In this document: positions 6,726-15,163 of the stretch, in pieces | Layout of the letters: each line of letters starts with the position of its first letter | Position numbering within the stretch: the first letter of the stretch is position 1 | Source: a virus | Length of the DNA: 40,854 nucleotides | Virus record (IMG/VR): IMGVR_UViG_3300042868_005714 | Coordinates: 1 to 40,854 of that record | Strand: one strand, 5' to 3' | The notes under the pieces: generated by a model | The model's input: only the letters and a program-made list of their open reading frames with translations | What the model was told of the DNA's origin: nothing | Database searches by the model: none | Position numbers and translations under genes: made by a program

Positions 6726-6952
6726 TGTCAGAAGAAACTACAAATCAAGAACCCGAAGCCGTGGCACCGGTGCCAGAAACTGCCCCTGCACAGGGTCCAG
6801 ATCTCAATGTCAGCGATCTTGCTGCACTGAGAAGCATCATCGAAGTAGCTACACAACGAGGAGCGTTCAAAGCAGCAGAACTAGAGGCCGTGGGCAAAGC
6901 TTTCAACAAGCTAAACACCTTCTTAGAAGCTGTGGCTAAAAAGGAGGCCTAA
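6725..6952 (+). CDS. Small acidic conserved protein (75 aa)
   Basis: The protein starts with a disordered acidic, proline-rich tail (about residues 1-25) and continues as a helical domain, VSDLAALRSIIEVATQRGAF, ending in LNTFLEAVAKKEA. A strong AAGGAG at 6713-6718 supports the ATG at 6725, which overlaps the upstream stop by one base. I recall this helical pattern from cyanophage genomes, where it is unassigned. Together with the next gene it may encode an abundant virion or morphogenesis factor, given the strong ribosome sites. Confidence 0.65.
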   Translation: MSEETTNQEPEAVAPVPETAPAQGPDLNVSDLAALRSIIEVATQRGAFKAAELEAVGKAFNKLNTFLEAVAKKEA

Positions 6953-6953
6953 A

Positions 6954-7607
6954 ATGGCACGACCACTAAAACACATCGGTAGGATCAACAACACAGGCGT
7001 GAAAGTGCTTGTGGTGTTTAGAACATTGCCAGGCGAATCAAACATGGCATTGGTTTTACCAGTAACACAGCTCAGTGACGCATATCACGATTCGATCATG
7101 ACCATGGTAGAAACAGATCAATGTCAAGAGGCCTATGAACTAGGCGAAATGATGTTTATACGTACATTTACAGATGGCAGACCTATGTTGCAAGCCATGC
7201 AGGTAGATGGAAGATTACAGAAAGTAGCCACAGATTCTGTGACTATGACTCCTACTACTAATGATACTGTGCTGTTAAGTAGTCTAAACACACTGATCGC
7301 AGAACAGAAAAACTGCGCAGTGGACGATCTTTACACATTTGTTAAAGGTGCTCCTAAAGTCAAGGCAGAAGTAAAACAAATTGCTGAAGTGGCCGACCTA
7401 GCACCTGCTGTAGACACAGATGTTCCTGCACCAGTTAGAGCTCAGGCTGCTACTGATGCTGTACTCACAGACAAGGACATTGCTAAGAGCTATCGCAGTC
7501 AAGCAGATGCCATGTACAAAGAAGCAGCAAGATTGCGTAAAGAAGCTGAAGAACTAGATCCTACAGTGAAGAAAACCACAAAGGCAAAAGATACCGTAGA
7601 TGCCTAA
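6954..7607 (+). CDS. Conserved marine T4-like phage protein (217 aa)
   Basis: The N-terminal domain (about 1-125) starts MARPLKHIGRINNTGVKVLV and continues with VVFRTLPGES, a pattern I associate with marine T4-like phages. Residues 130-180 are an alanine/proline/valine-rich linker, and residues 165-217 form a charged helix with SQADAMYKEAARLRKEAEEL. AAGGAGG at 6941-6947 gives a very strong ribosome site. Function unknown; domain plus flexible linker plus helix would suit a virion-associated or scaffold-type protein, which is inference. Confidence 0.7.
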   Translation: MARPLKHIGRINNTGVKVLVVFRTLPGESNMALVLPVTQLSDAYHDSIMTMVETDQCQEAYELGEMMFIRTFTDGRPMLQAMQVDGRLQKVATDSVTMTPTTNDTVLLSSLNTLIAEQKNCAVDDLYTFVKGAPKVKAEVKQIAEVADLAPAVDTDVPAPVRAQAATDAVLTDKDIAKSYRSQADAMYKEAARLRKEAEELDPTVKKTTKAKDTVDA

Positions 7608-7905
7608 TCCGTTGTTTAGGCCACCTCGACATCTTGTCAAAGAGTGGCCGGAAGTTTTTGAAGATCTCTATATGAATACCATGCCTGTGGCCTATTTGGA
7701 TATAGTACATCTAGAATTCAAAGATGGCAGGGTATGGGAGATCGATGTAAAAAATGAATTGACCAAGCAGACGGCCGACGGCATTGCTGATATATTGCTT
7801 AACACACTCCAAGAATACAAAGATGAAATCAAAAAGATCGATTTCAAAGTCGATGTGATCCGTTTGAAAAACGATATTGCCAGTGAAACTGATAAATTGT
7901 TCTAG
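7600..7905 (+). CDS. Conserved hypothetical protein (101 aa)
   Basis: A 101-aa protein with PNPLFRPPRHLVKEWPEVFE at the N-terminus, then a beta segment (HLEFKDGRVWEIDV) and a charged helix. It is the last plus-strand gene, overlapping the previous one by 8 nt, and it ends inside the hairpin that separates the two convergent transcription units. I recall this protein beside the preceding family in marine phages, without a known role. Confidence 0.7.
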   Translation: MPNPLFRPPRHLVKEWPEVFEDLYMNTMPVAYLDIVHLEFKDGRVWEIDVKNELTKQTADGIADILLNTLQEYKDEIKKIDFKVDVIRLKNDIASETDKLF

Positions 7906-7924
7906 ATAATTAAAAGAACAGTTT
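7894..7924. terminator. Hairpin terminator between convergent operons
   Basis: AAATTGTTCT (7894-7903) pairs with AGAACAGTTT (7915-7924): 10 bp including one T-G wobble, with an 11-nt loop. On the plus strand the 3' arm runs into a T-rich stretch (GTTTTTCTAG). It overlaps the last codons of the plus-strand gene and lies just before the end of the minus-strand operon at 7936, so it could stop transcription from either side. The stem is AT-rich, so strength is uncertain. Confidence 0.5.
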
Positions 7925-7935
7925 TTCTAGTCTGG

Positions 7936-8778
7936 TTATTCGAGAGTAATATGCGCTTTGTAGATCTGTTCAGCAAAAGATCTATGAGCATCTTCATTTA
8001 AGTGCCCGTGAGGCAATATAGTTTCTTTCGTTGAAAAATCGTACAAACAACAATCTGCAGTTATAAACAATTGAGAATTATGTAATTGATTTATTATTTT
8101 GTTAAAAAATAAAGCATTCTCAAGTGACGCTACTCGATATGTGCCGTAAGCATCTGTGCTGGGCCAAAAACATAATTCTTTAGGAATATTTTCCATAGGA
8201 ATCGCAAATAATCGGCCATTTATTTTCTGTTTTATTGATTCAAATGATTTTAAATCTCTATAATAATTCCACAAAAGTCTATCGTCTGTGAAGTATTTTG
8301 TTATATCTTCTGATAGTTCAGTTCGATACGATTCGATATTTGAAAGTAAAAACGGCACGGGTTCTGGATGGGTACTAGAGAAAAACATAGATCGTTGAGT
8401 TCCAGTTGTTCCAATTAGGATTAAATCATGTTCTGTTATTTCACCCGATTCTAATTTTTTTTCTATTTGCCAACATACAAATTCATTGCTATTACCGGGT
8501 CGAGCATAATTTACAAAGTCAATTCCCAGGTAAGAAGCTAGATGGGCCGGCCAAGCATGATTAGATTCTTGTTTTCGAAGTTCTAGCTGTAACGTCATCT
8601 GCTCCGAATCTGTTTTAAGTTTTTCCCACCATTGATATGCATCTAATTTATTTTTTAAATCTACAAAATAAGGATTTAGTTGGTAGTCTAGTATTTCAGT
8701 ACCGGCTGTAAAACTGCATCCAAATGCTAAAATTCTCTTTATATTAAATGTGTTTTCTTTGATAGTGAGTTTTACCAC
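7936..8778 (-). CDS. SGNH/GDSL hydrolase-like protein
   Basis: This 280-aa protein opens its fold with ILAFGCSFTAGTE (16-28), matching block I of SGNH hydrolases with S22 as the nucleophile. ARPGNSNEF gives the block II glycine/asparagine region, and GHLNEDAH near residue 259 matches the catalytic-His block. Block III reads IGTTGTQR rather than GxND, and the usual aspartate two or three residues before the His is absent. The family removes or transfers acyl groups, often on sugars, which suits a position at the end of a glycosyltransferase operon. Activity may be altered or lost. It starts with GTG at 8778 (TAAGGT upstream), overlapping the preceding gene. Confidence 0.7.
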   Translation of the reverse strand: MVKLTIKENTFNIKRILAFGCSFTAGTEILDYQLNPYFVDLKNKLDAYQWWEKLKTDSEQMTLQLELRKQESNHAWPAHLASYLGIDFVNYARPGNSNEFVCWQIEKKLESGEITEHDLILIGTTGTQRSMFFSSTHPEPVPFLLSNIESYRTELSEDITKYFTDDRLLWNYYRDLKSFESIKQKINGRLFAIPMENIPKELCFWPSTDAYGTYRVASLENALFFNKIINQLHNSQLFITADCCLYDFSTKETILPHGHLNEDAHRSFAEQIYKAHITLE

Positions 8779-9971
8779 GTGTTTACCTTAAATTGTTTTG
8801 CGTATTCTATAAAATGAGGTTTGGTTTTGAATAAATTTTGATTACGTATCATATCATAGTTTTTTTGCATTTCAAAAAAATCAACGACTCTCTTAGAATC
8901 TACATTCTTAGATTTATCTATAGCATCTTTAATCATATTTAATAATTCATCTGCTCGATGCAATGACGTGTTTCTATACTTCTGTAATTTGCTATATGCC
9001 TCTTCTAAAATATGTAAGGGTGTTATGTCAATCTCATTGAATTGAACTACCGGAATAAAATAAAAACTAAGTTTATTATCTGATAGTTCTTGCATACTAT
9101 CAATAAGTTGATCTAAGTTATCAACATTTAAATTTTGCACAGTTGTAGCTATTCCAGGCAGTATATTCTTATTCTGTTTCGAATAATCAATTACCAGTTT
9201 TATATTTTTATATAACTTAGACCAATTTCCGGGCCACCTTATATACTCATAAGTATCACCGTGGCCGTCTATACTAATGCTTAGATCTATGGTTTTAAAT
9301 TTTTCCCATACAGCTAATTTACGTTCAGCATCTATTTGTAGGTTCGTGTTGTAATGCAGGATTAAATTTTTTGATCTACCGTTTGCGATAAGCAGTTCAA
9401 CTATCTCATCGTGGAATTCGGACACCAACGGCTCACCTCCTAACATATATATTTCTGTTAAGTTGATAGATTTGTTAATTGTGTCGAGTATTTTGTCTTT
9501 GGTAGATCTATCAAATTCTATGATTTCCTGATGGTTCTGTGATTTATTAATAATATTCCATTGTTTAGCAACTAACGAACTACTAAAAGGGCTACACATT
9601 CGACAGGCAAGATTACATTTATTTCCTAATGTGATATCAAGATACTGTATATTTTTAAATTCAATATGACTTTTGAATTCGATCGTCTTGTTATTTTTTA
9701 TTCCATAGGATTGATTCTCATTTGCCACGTGTCTAAAACTAGGATTTCCAATAGCCTCCATGTTCCAGCATCGATCGCAGTTACTGGGTGTTTGTCCATT
9801 TAAAAAACTCTGTCTTAATTCTACAATTTTTGTATTGTTAATAAATTCTTCAGGAGTTAAATCCTTGGCATATAATTCGAATCCGTTGGTTCCACTGCTA
9901 CAACAGGCTCTAAATTGCCCGCTTGCATCTATGCTTATGCTATTAAAAGGCAAGACACATAAGTTATTCAT
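8772..9971 (-). CDS. N-terminal twitch-type radical SAM protein
   Basis: This 399-aa protein has an auxiliary-cluster-like cysteine set first (C5, C23-C24, and C65xxC68W), then the radical SAM motif C119NLAC123RMC126 and MLGGEPL. N-terminal twitch-domain radical SAM proteins are a recognised but functionally undefined family. The reaction would be radical chemistry on an unidentified peptide, protein or sugar. I chose the ATG at 9971 because TAAGGA precedes it; a longer frame to 10019 lies within the preceding gene. It overlaps that gene by 8 nt. Confidence 0.8.
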   Translation of the reverse strand: MNNLCVLPFNSISIDASGQFRACCSSGTNGFELYAKDLTPEEFINNTKIVELRQSFLNGQTPSNCDRCWNMEAIGNPSFRHVANENQSYGIKNNKTIEFKSHIEFKNIQYLDITLGNKCNLACRMCSPFSSSLVAKQWNIINKSQNHQEIIEFDRSTKDKILDTINKSINLTEIYMLGGEPLVSEFHDEIVELLIANGRSKNLILHYNTNLQIDAERKLAVWEKFKTIDLSISIDGHGDTYEYIRWPGNWSKLYKNIKLVIDYSKQNKNILPGIATTVQNLNVDNLDQLIDSMQELSDNKLSFYFIPVVQFNEIDITPLHILEEAYSKLQKYRNTSLHRADELLNMIKDAIDKSKNVDSKRVVDFFEMQKNYDMIRNQNLFKTKPHFIEYAKQFKVNTW

Positions 9972-11190
9972 TGTTTTCCTTAACAATGTATGAATCTTTT
10001 TTGTTTCCAAGTTCTCCAAAATCGAGACCGTTAAATTCTACACCACAGCATTGTCCGCATTTCGCCGGACGCATCGAAGTATTACCATTTTCATTGTCCC
10101 ATGTATCCGGAATCCATTTTTGAAAAATATCTAATTGCAGTATGTCATAGATATCGTTAGTATGCATATTAAGTCTGTGCATACCGCCCTGGGCAATGAT
10201 CATACTGATGTAATTTTCATCTCGATCCTTGACCTTGATATCTATCATAGGCTCAGAACCCAGAAAACAACAAGGAGCAACATGACCTCCCGCACTTACA
10301 AATATTTCATTGTGCGGTTGATGCTCTCTAGCACCTTTAACAGCGCGGCACGCTATGTTGAGTGAATCTAGATCAATGGTTTGCCATTTTCCATTTACAA
10401 ATCTTATATCCCCATTCTCGATACCTACCATGTTTTTAAAATCATTCAGAGTGATGCTTTGATATTTACTCTGCTTGAAGTATGCTGAATCCTCAAAGTT
10501 GTGTTTGAATTTATCTTCGTTGGGTTGTTTTAAATCATACAAGTAGTTGCCTTTCCAATAAACAGGATACGACCCGACTCCGTTATTATATCTTGCCCAG
10601 CGGGTAGTTCTTTTAACATTGAAATTTTTAAAGCCCATAGTTTTAGCTAATTCTCTAGCTTCGTCGACTTGGTGTTCATTGTGTTCGAAAACAATATAGT
10701 CCCAATGGGCGACGCCGCCAGCATTAATAAATGCCTGAGCGTTTTCTATAATCTTTTTCCAATTGGTATTTCGACGATACAGATGATTTGTGTCTTCGAG
10801 TCCATCTAGACTAAACGTACAGTAATTACCTAGATTTTGATCTTCACGCATCACAGCCCCTAAACGTGCCCACCATGCTGGATTTCTAAGACTACCGTTG
10901 GTATTACATGCAAGCCCTATGCCTGGATTAGTTTCTCTACAGTATTCATATATGTCTACGAATTCTCTACAGGCACAAGGATCACCAAAATTCCCGCAGG
11001 CAAGTATCTTTTGTAATTCCAATAAAAATTTTACAGACCATGCTTTTTTAAAACTTTCTAAAGTCCATTCCTTGTTTTCTAATGTGCTTATCTCAAAACC
11101 TTTTGAATCATATCTCGGACACATAGAACATCCACTATTACATTTATCTGTTGGCTCCCAATGAACCTGTGTTATTACATCATTCCACAT
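9964..11190 (-). CDS. Radical SAM protein with SPASM-like C-terminus
   Basis: A 408-aa protein with the cluster motif C17NSGC21SMC24 near the N-terminus. After the barrel come cysteine groups typical of SPASM auxiliary clusters: NIACRAV, then GGHVAPCCFLG, then CGQCC near the C-terminus. This order (core first, auxiliary cysteines last) is the reverse of its four radical SAM neighbours. SPASM enzymes mostly modify peptides, for example in RiPP maturation, though some act on sugars. No precursor peptide gene is visible nearby. AGGA lies upstream of the ATG, and the next downstream gene overlaps by 8 nt. Confidence 0.8.
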   Translation of the reverse strand: MWNDVITQVHWEPTDKCNSGCSMCPRYDSKGFEISTLENKEWTLESFKKAWSVKFLLELQKILACGNFGDPCACREFVDIYEYCRETNPGIGLACNTNGSLRNPAWWARLGAVMREDQNLGNYCTFSLDGLEDTNHLYRRNTNWKKIIENAQAFINAGGVAHWDYIVFEHNEHQVDEARELAKTMGFKNFNVKRTTRWARYNNGVGSYPVYWKGNYLYDLKQPNEDKFKHNFEDSAYFKQSKYQSITLNDFKNMVGIENGDIRFVNGKWQTIDLDSLNIACRAVKGAREHQPHNEIFVSAGGHVAPCCFLGSEPMIDIKVKDRDENYISMIIAQGGMHRLNMHTNDIYDILQLDIFQKWIPDTWDNENGNTSMRPAKCGQCCGVEFNGLDFGELGNKKDSYIVKENNE

Positions 11191-11198
11191 ATTATATC

Positions 11199-12410
11199 CT
11201 ATAAGTATTTTTTAATTTCGTTGAAGTATTCAGGAAAGATTTCTTTGAAAGATTCTTTTCTTATTTTATCTCGCATCTCGAGTTCTAACCAAAAATTAAT
11301 CCATTCCAATTCAACAGATTCTGTGTTGGATAAATGTTGTATAACCATGTTTCTGTCATTGTTCCACTGTTGTGGTAGATATTTAGATTCATATAAATTA
11401 AGTTTATTGATTACTGTTTCTTTTAGTTCACGAGGCAAAACTTTGATACCATGATGATCGTGAACCATGTTTACGTATATACCTATACCTTTGCTGGCAT
11501 AATGCTCGAAAGTTTCAAAAAAATCATATACATTAAATGCTGAAACAGAAATACAAGCAGATAACAACCATTCAGTATTGCTGTTATTTTTTGCAGAAAT
11601 AAACTTATCAATATTTTCTTCTACTTCTTCCCAAACAGCCGGATGACGACAATATTCAAATTTCTTACCAACGCCGTCACTGCTAATTTGTATATCTACA
11701 ATTTTAAATTCTTCTAGCAACGACATATATTTTTCTGGATAGATAGTGCCATTGGTATTATAATGAATGTGTTGTTTTTTACTCCAACCGTTTTTCACAC
11801 ACTTTTCAACAATGCTCCAGTGTTTTTCAATATAAAACGGTTCTCCTCCTGCAAAATCAAACTTGGTCACATTGGGCAAGAGTGTGGTAATATCATCCCA
11901 TAAGAATTTGTTTTTGTAATCAAAACTATCTTTAGAAATTTTCCATTTTGGTTGTTTTAAATATGCTTGTTTATTATTTGGAAAATGTATAGCAGCTTCT
12001 TCAATCATCCAAGGAGTAGAATGCGTTGGTCCACATATCCTACATTTTATATTACACAAATTTCCCATACTTAGGTCTACCACTATCGGTAACATGTCAT
12101 TGCCGGTAATAGAGTTGGCATATATTTTATTATCTCTAACACGTTTACTTTCTTTTCCGGCATCCTCTTCTTGCCAACAAGCCTTGCAATCGAATATTTT
12201 AATTCCGATATCAAGACTATTAATCATTTGTTGACGATCTTTGCCATTCCAAAACTCTAAAATACTAGCAGTGTTAATCGTAGTCTTGCCTGAGTCGGTC
12301 ACTAGCTCTCGAGTGCTCATACAGCATGGCTTAACTATGCCTTTGGGATGAATGCTTAGATTCATATACGGATTGACACAATAAGTAGATTTATTTTTCA
12401 TAATTTTCAT
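11199..12410 (-). CDS. N-terminal twitch-type radical SAM protein
   Basis: Numbered from the ATG at 12410, the 403-aa protein has an N-terminal cysteine set (C11, C29-C30, C75xxC78W) followed by C119NIKC123RIC126 and DFAGGEPF. The spacing is nearly identical to that of the gene at 8772-9971, so the two are paralogues. An in-frame ATG three codons later (12401) is equally possible; neither has a strong ribosome site, and both lie in the end of the preceding gene. Substrate unknown. Confidence 0.8.
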   Translation of the reverse strand: MKIMKNKSTYCVNPYMNLSIHPKGIVKPCCMSTRELVTDSGKTTINTASILEFWNGKDRQQMINSLDIGIKIFDCKACWQEEDAGKESKRVRDNKIYANSITGNDMLPIVVDLSMGNLCNIKCRICGPTHSTPWMIEEAAIHFPNNKQAYLKQPKWKISKDSFDYKNKFLWDDITTLLPNVTKFDFAGGEPFYIEKHWSIVEKCVKNGWSKKQHIHYNTNGTIYPEKYMSLLEEFKIVDIQISSDGVGKKFEYCRHPAVWEEVEENIDKFISAKNNSNTEWLLSACISVSAFNVYDFFETFEHYASKGIGIYVNMVHDHHGIKVLPRELKETVINKLNLYESKYLPQQWNNDRNMVIQHLSNTESVELEWINFWLELEMRDKIRKESFKEIFPEYFNEIKKYL

Positions 12411-13746
12411 AAATTTGTTTACACAAATTGTAAAATTCTGCGTATTCAGGAAACGTCTTTAACAAATCTGTTCCCAACCGTTTGTCATTTTCAGTAAAGA
12501 AACTGTAAAAATCTCTACGCCCTGCACGAATTTTTTCTGCTGGAATAGTTTTAGCTTTCATGTAATCTGTAACACGTAAGAACTTTTCATATTCTAAATC
12601 ACTTAACCATTCACTATCTTTGATAAACTGTAATGTGTTGTCCATGTCCAGGATGAAATCATCTGTGAGAATATTAATCATCCAGTGAGGAGGTTCTTTT
12701 AAGTACGGAGTATCGAACTTGATAGCATCACGACCAAATTCTTTTCTCCACTCAATAACTTTCTCTAGCAATGATTTAAAGTTAGTAACACACAAAACAT
12801 TAAATGTACACATAAAATTTACGCTAGTTCCTGTAGCAAGCACTGCTCGCATGTTACGTTCCCAATGAACGCAATCTAAACCAGTACGCATGTACTCTGC
12901 TTGCTCGCCCCAGCTATCTATACTGGTGTAAAAACTAAAACTACGAATCTTCTTTTGTTGTAACAATGAACCTACACGCTCGATTAAACTATCAACTTTG
13001 GCAAACGATACACCTAGATTGCTGTTAAGTGTAATTTCTAAATTAGGTGCTGGCTCGTTCTCTAACAAATCAAAGAACTGCATTGCGCCGGGATTCATCA
13101 AAGGCTCGCCACCTGTGATACGAAGTGTATGCAAGTCGTTACGTAGACTAGGCCACCATTTCCAAAATGCTTCAATGTACGGATTTTCGTCCTTGGGACC
13201 GTAATATGAACCATTGCTCATGAACTCTATACCATACTGATTATAGGTTAGATCGTAATTGCCATGCTTCTTGATCTCTTCAGTCCACATTGTACTGGCC
13301 TGTGGGCAACAGTATCCGCATCTGTAATTACATCCATTACCAAAACTAACTTCTAGATAGCGTGGATTGATATGTCGGTCCCAGGGCATTTTAGCAACAT
13401 CGTCGATAATAGGTACAGAATAATCACTAGCACTATGAATCATGCGATCGCTGATATGCTCTCCTGACAAATCTTCAATGTTCCAGCAGTAGTAACACTC
13501 ATCAGGGCGGCCGCCTTCTAACATGGTCTTACGTTGTTGTTTTTTCCAGCTAGTGTTATGTAAGGCACTCGGGTCGACAGCTATTTCATCAAGGCTAATA
13601 TGATGTGGTCTGGGATGATAGCAACTGTGATTATCTCCGGTGTGCAAATACAAGGTTTGATGCAGCCATTTCATGGTGCAGAATCCTGGACCTGTGGTGT
13701 TTAGTTTGTCTCGTATTGATTTAATATATTGTAGTTTATGATCCAT
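12391..13746 (-). CDS. N-terminal twitch-type radical SAM protein, HSCYHPR subgroup (copy 1)
   Basis: A 451-aa protein with N-terminal C23, the motif NHSCYHPR (39-46), C84YYC87W, then the radical SAM motif C139NYRC143GYC146 and RITGGEPLM. It is clearly paralogous to the following gene (13736-15163) over nearly its full length: both share HSCYHPR, PDECxxCW, NPYxxAFWxW and TGGEPLM. AAGGA precedes the ATG. Because the auxiliary cysteines lie before the barrel it belongs with the N-twitch family, but the HSCYHPR version is distinct from the CC version in the neighbouring pair. Confidence 0.8.
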   Translation of the reverse strand: MDHKLQYIKSIRDKLNTTGPGFCTMKWLHQTLYLHTGDNHSCYHPRPHHISLDEIAVDPSALHNTSWKKQQRKTMLEGGRPDECYYCWNIEDLSGEHISDRMIHSASDYSVPIIDDVAKMPWDRHINPRYLEVSFGNGCNYRCGYCCPQASTMWTEEIKKHGNYDLTYNQYGIEFMSNGSYYGPKDENPYIEAFWKWWPSLRNDLHTLRITGGEPLMNPGAMQFFDLLENEPAPNLEITLNSNLGVSFAKVDSLIERVGSLLQQKKIRSFSFYTSIDSWGEQAEYMRTGLDCVHWERNMRAVLATGTSVNFMCTFNVLCVTNFKSLLEKVIEWRKEFGRDAIKFDTPYLKEPPHWMINILTDDFILDMDNTLQFIKDSEWLSDLEYEKFLRVTDYMKAKTIPAEKIRAGRRDFYSFFTENDKRLGTDLLKTFPEYAEFYNLCKQIYENYEK

Positions 13747-15163
13747 GTGCGTCCTTGCAGGTGTTCCAAAAGTCTGTTAGTTCAGGAAATGTATTTACAA
13801 AATTTGTATTTCTACGACGATCTTGTTCTGTAAAAAACATATAAAAATTTTTCATTGCTTTATTTTTATCAAAATTGGATTCTTGTTTAATCCAATCTAT
13901 CAACCGTTGAACCTTGCTAACTTCAAAATCTTTAAATCCTTTGTGATGATTAAACAATCCTTCAGTGTTCGCTAACATATATTCTTTGGCGTTTTCTAAT
14001 TCGATAACCATTTCGGGTAACAATTTTGAATTTAAAAAATCAGGATCTTGTAACTGAGGAATGTCAAACCAAATTAGTTGACGGCCTTCACTGAATTGAT
14101 TTCTTAATTTGTGAATGTTTTTAATATACTCTACAAACCCCGAGTAACTTAAGACATTAAACGTAATAATGAATGTTAAGCTATGTTTATACCCGTTGGC
14201 CAAAAAGTCGGTTATGTTCTGATACAGTAGATCGAAGTCCATACCAGGACGTATATATTCAGCTTGTTTGCCCCACGAGTCTAAACTACAAAACAGCATA
14301 AAGTGGTCAATTGCTGATTTTTCAGTAATCTTCTTCAATGATATCATGAACTTATTCCACTGATTTCCTGGTGGACAGCAATTTGATGTTATAGACAAGT
14401 TTAAGGCAGGATGTGGGTGTTCGTATACATAATCAAACATTTTAAAGGTGTTTTTATCCATTAGAGGTTCACCGCCAGTCATGCGGAATGTTTGTAGCTT
14501 TGAGTATATTACTGGCATCCATTCCCAGAATGCTTTTAAATAAGGGTTGTCGGGGCCGTTATCAATATTAAGCTTCTTTACCCATGTTATGTCGTTGTGC
14601 CAGCGATCTGATAAAATAATAGCACCGTTTTGTTCTATATCTTGCTGCCAGGCTGTGCTTAGGTGAGGACTGCAATAGCTACATTTAAAATTGCAGGCTT
14701 GGTTGAAGTTTACTTCAACATATCGAGGTATTGCATTTCCTTCAAATCCCAATGCCTGAGCTTCCGCAATCAGTCCATCTTCATAGACATCGTTGCTGCG
14801 ATATGCACGATCGCTTAGTTGGTTGCCACTGTCTTCAATTTGCCAACAAAAATTACACTCGTCTGGTCGCTGACCTTCTAACATTAATTTGCGTTGTTCT
14901 TTTTTATGCCTAGTATTATGTAAAGAACTTACATCTATTGCAATTTCTTCTAACGGAATTTTATGGCTGCGGGGATGATAACAACTGTGTGTTTGGCCGG
15001 TTGGAATATGTATGCTTACATTAAACCATTTTGCTAGACAAAAACTAGGACTGACTTCATTTAATTCTTCAAAAACTTTTCCAGCATCGTGGAAATATTT
15101 AGACTGATATCGGCCATTAATTTTAACCAACTCGTTGCCTTTTATGTTTTCATTTAGAGGCAT
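13736..15163 (-). CDS. N-terminal twitch-type radical SAM protein, HSCYHPR subgroup (copy 2)
   Basis: A 475-aa paralogue of the downstream gene. It has C42, THSCYHPRSH (59-68), C103NFC106W, then C157NFKC161SYC164 and MTGGEPLM. The copy has an extra N-terminal stretch of about 18 residues and differs in the loop after the cluster. Tandem placement in the same orientation points to duplication followed by divergence, perhaps to handle related substrates or to form a heteromeric enzyme. CAGGA is present upstream of the ATG, and the gene overlaps the preceding glycosyltransferase-like gene by 14 nt. Confidence 0.8.
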   Translation of the reverse strand: MPLNENIKGNELVKINGRYQSKYFHDAGKVFEELNEVSPSFCLAKWFNVSIHIPTGQTHSCYHPRSHKIPLEEIAIDVSSLHNTRHKKEQRKLMLEGQRPDECNFCWQIEDSGNQLSDRAYRSNDVYEDGLIAEAQALGFEGNAIPRYVEVNFNQACNFKCSYCSPHLSTAWQQDIEQNGAIILSDRWHNDITWVKKLNIDNGPDNPYLKAFWEWMPVIYSKLQTFRMTGGEPLMDKNTFKMFDYVYEHPHPALNLSITSNCCPPGNQWNKFMISLKKITEKSAIDHFMLFCSLDSWGKQAEYIRPGMDFDLLYQNITDFLANGYKHSLTFIITFNVLSYSGFVEYIKNIHKLRNQFSEGRQLIWFDIPQLQDPDFLNSKLLPEMVIELENAKEYMLANTEGLFNHHKGFKDFEVSKVQRLIDWIKQESNFDKNKAMKNFYMFFTEQDRRRNTNFVNTFPELTDFWNTCKDAHGS

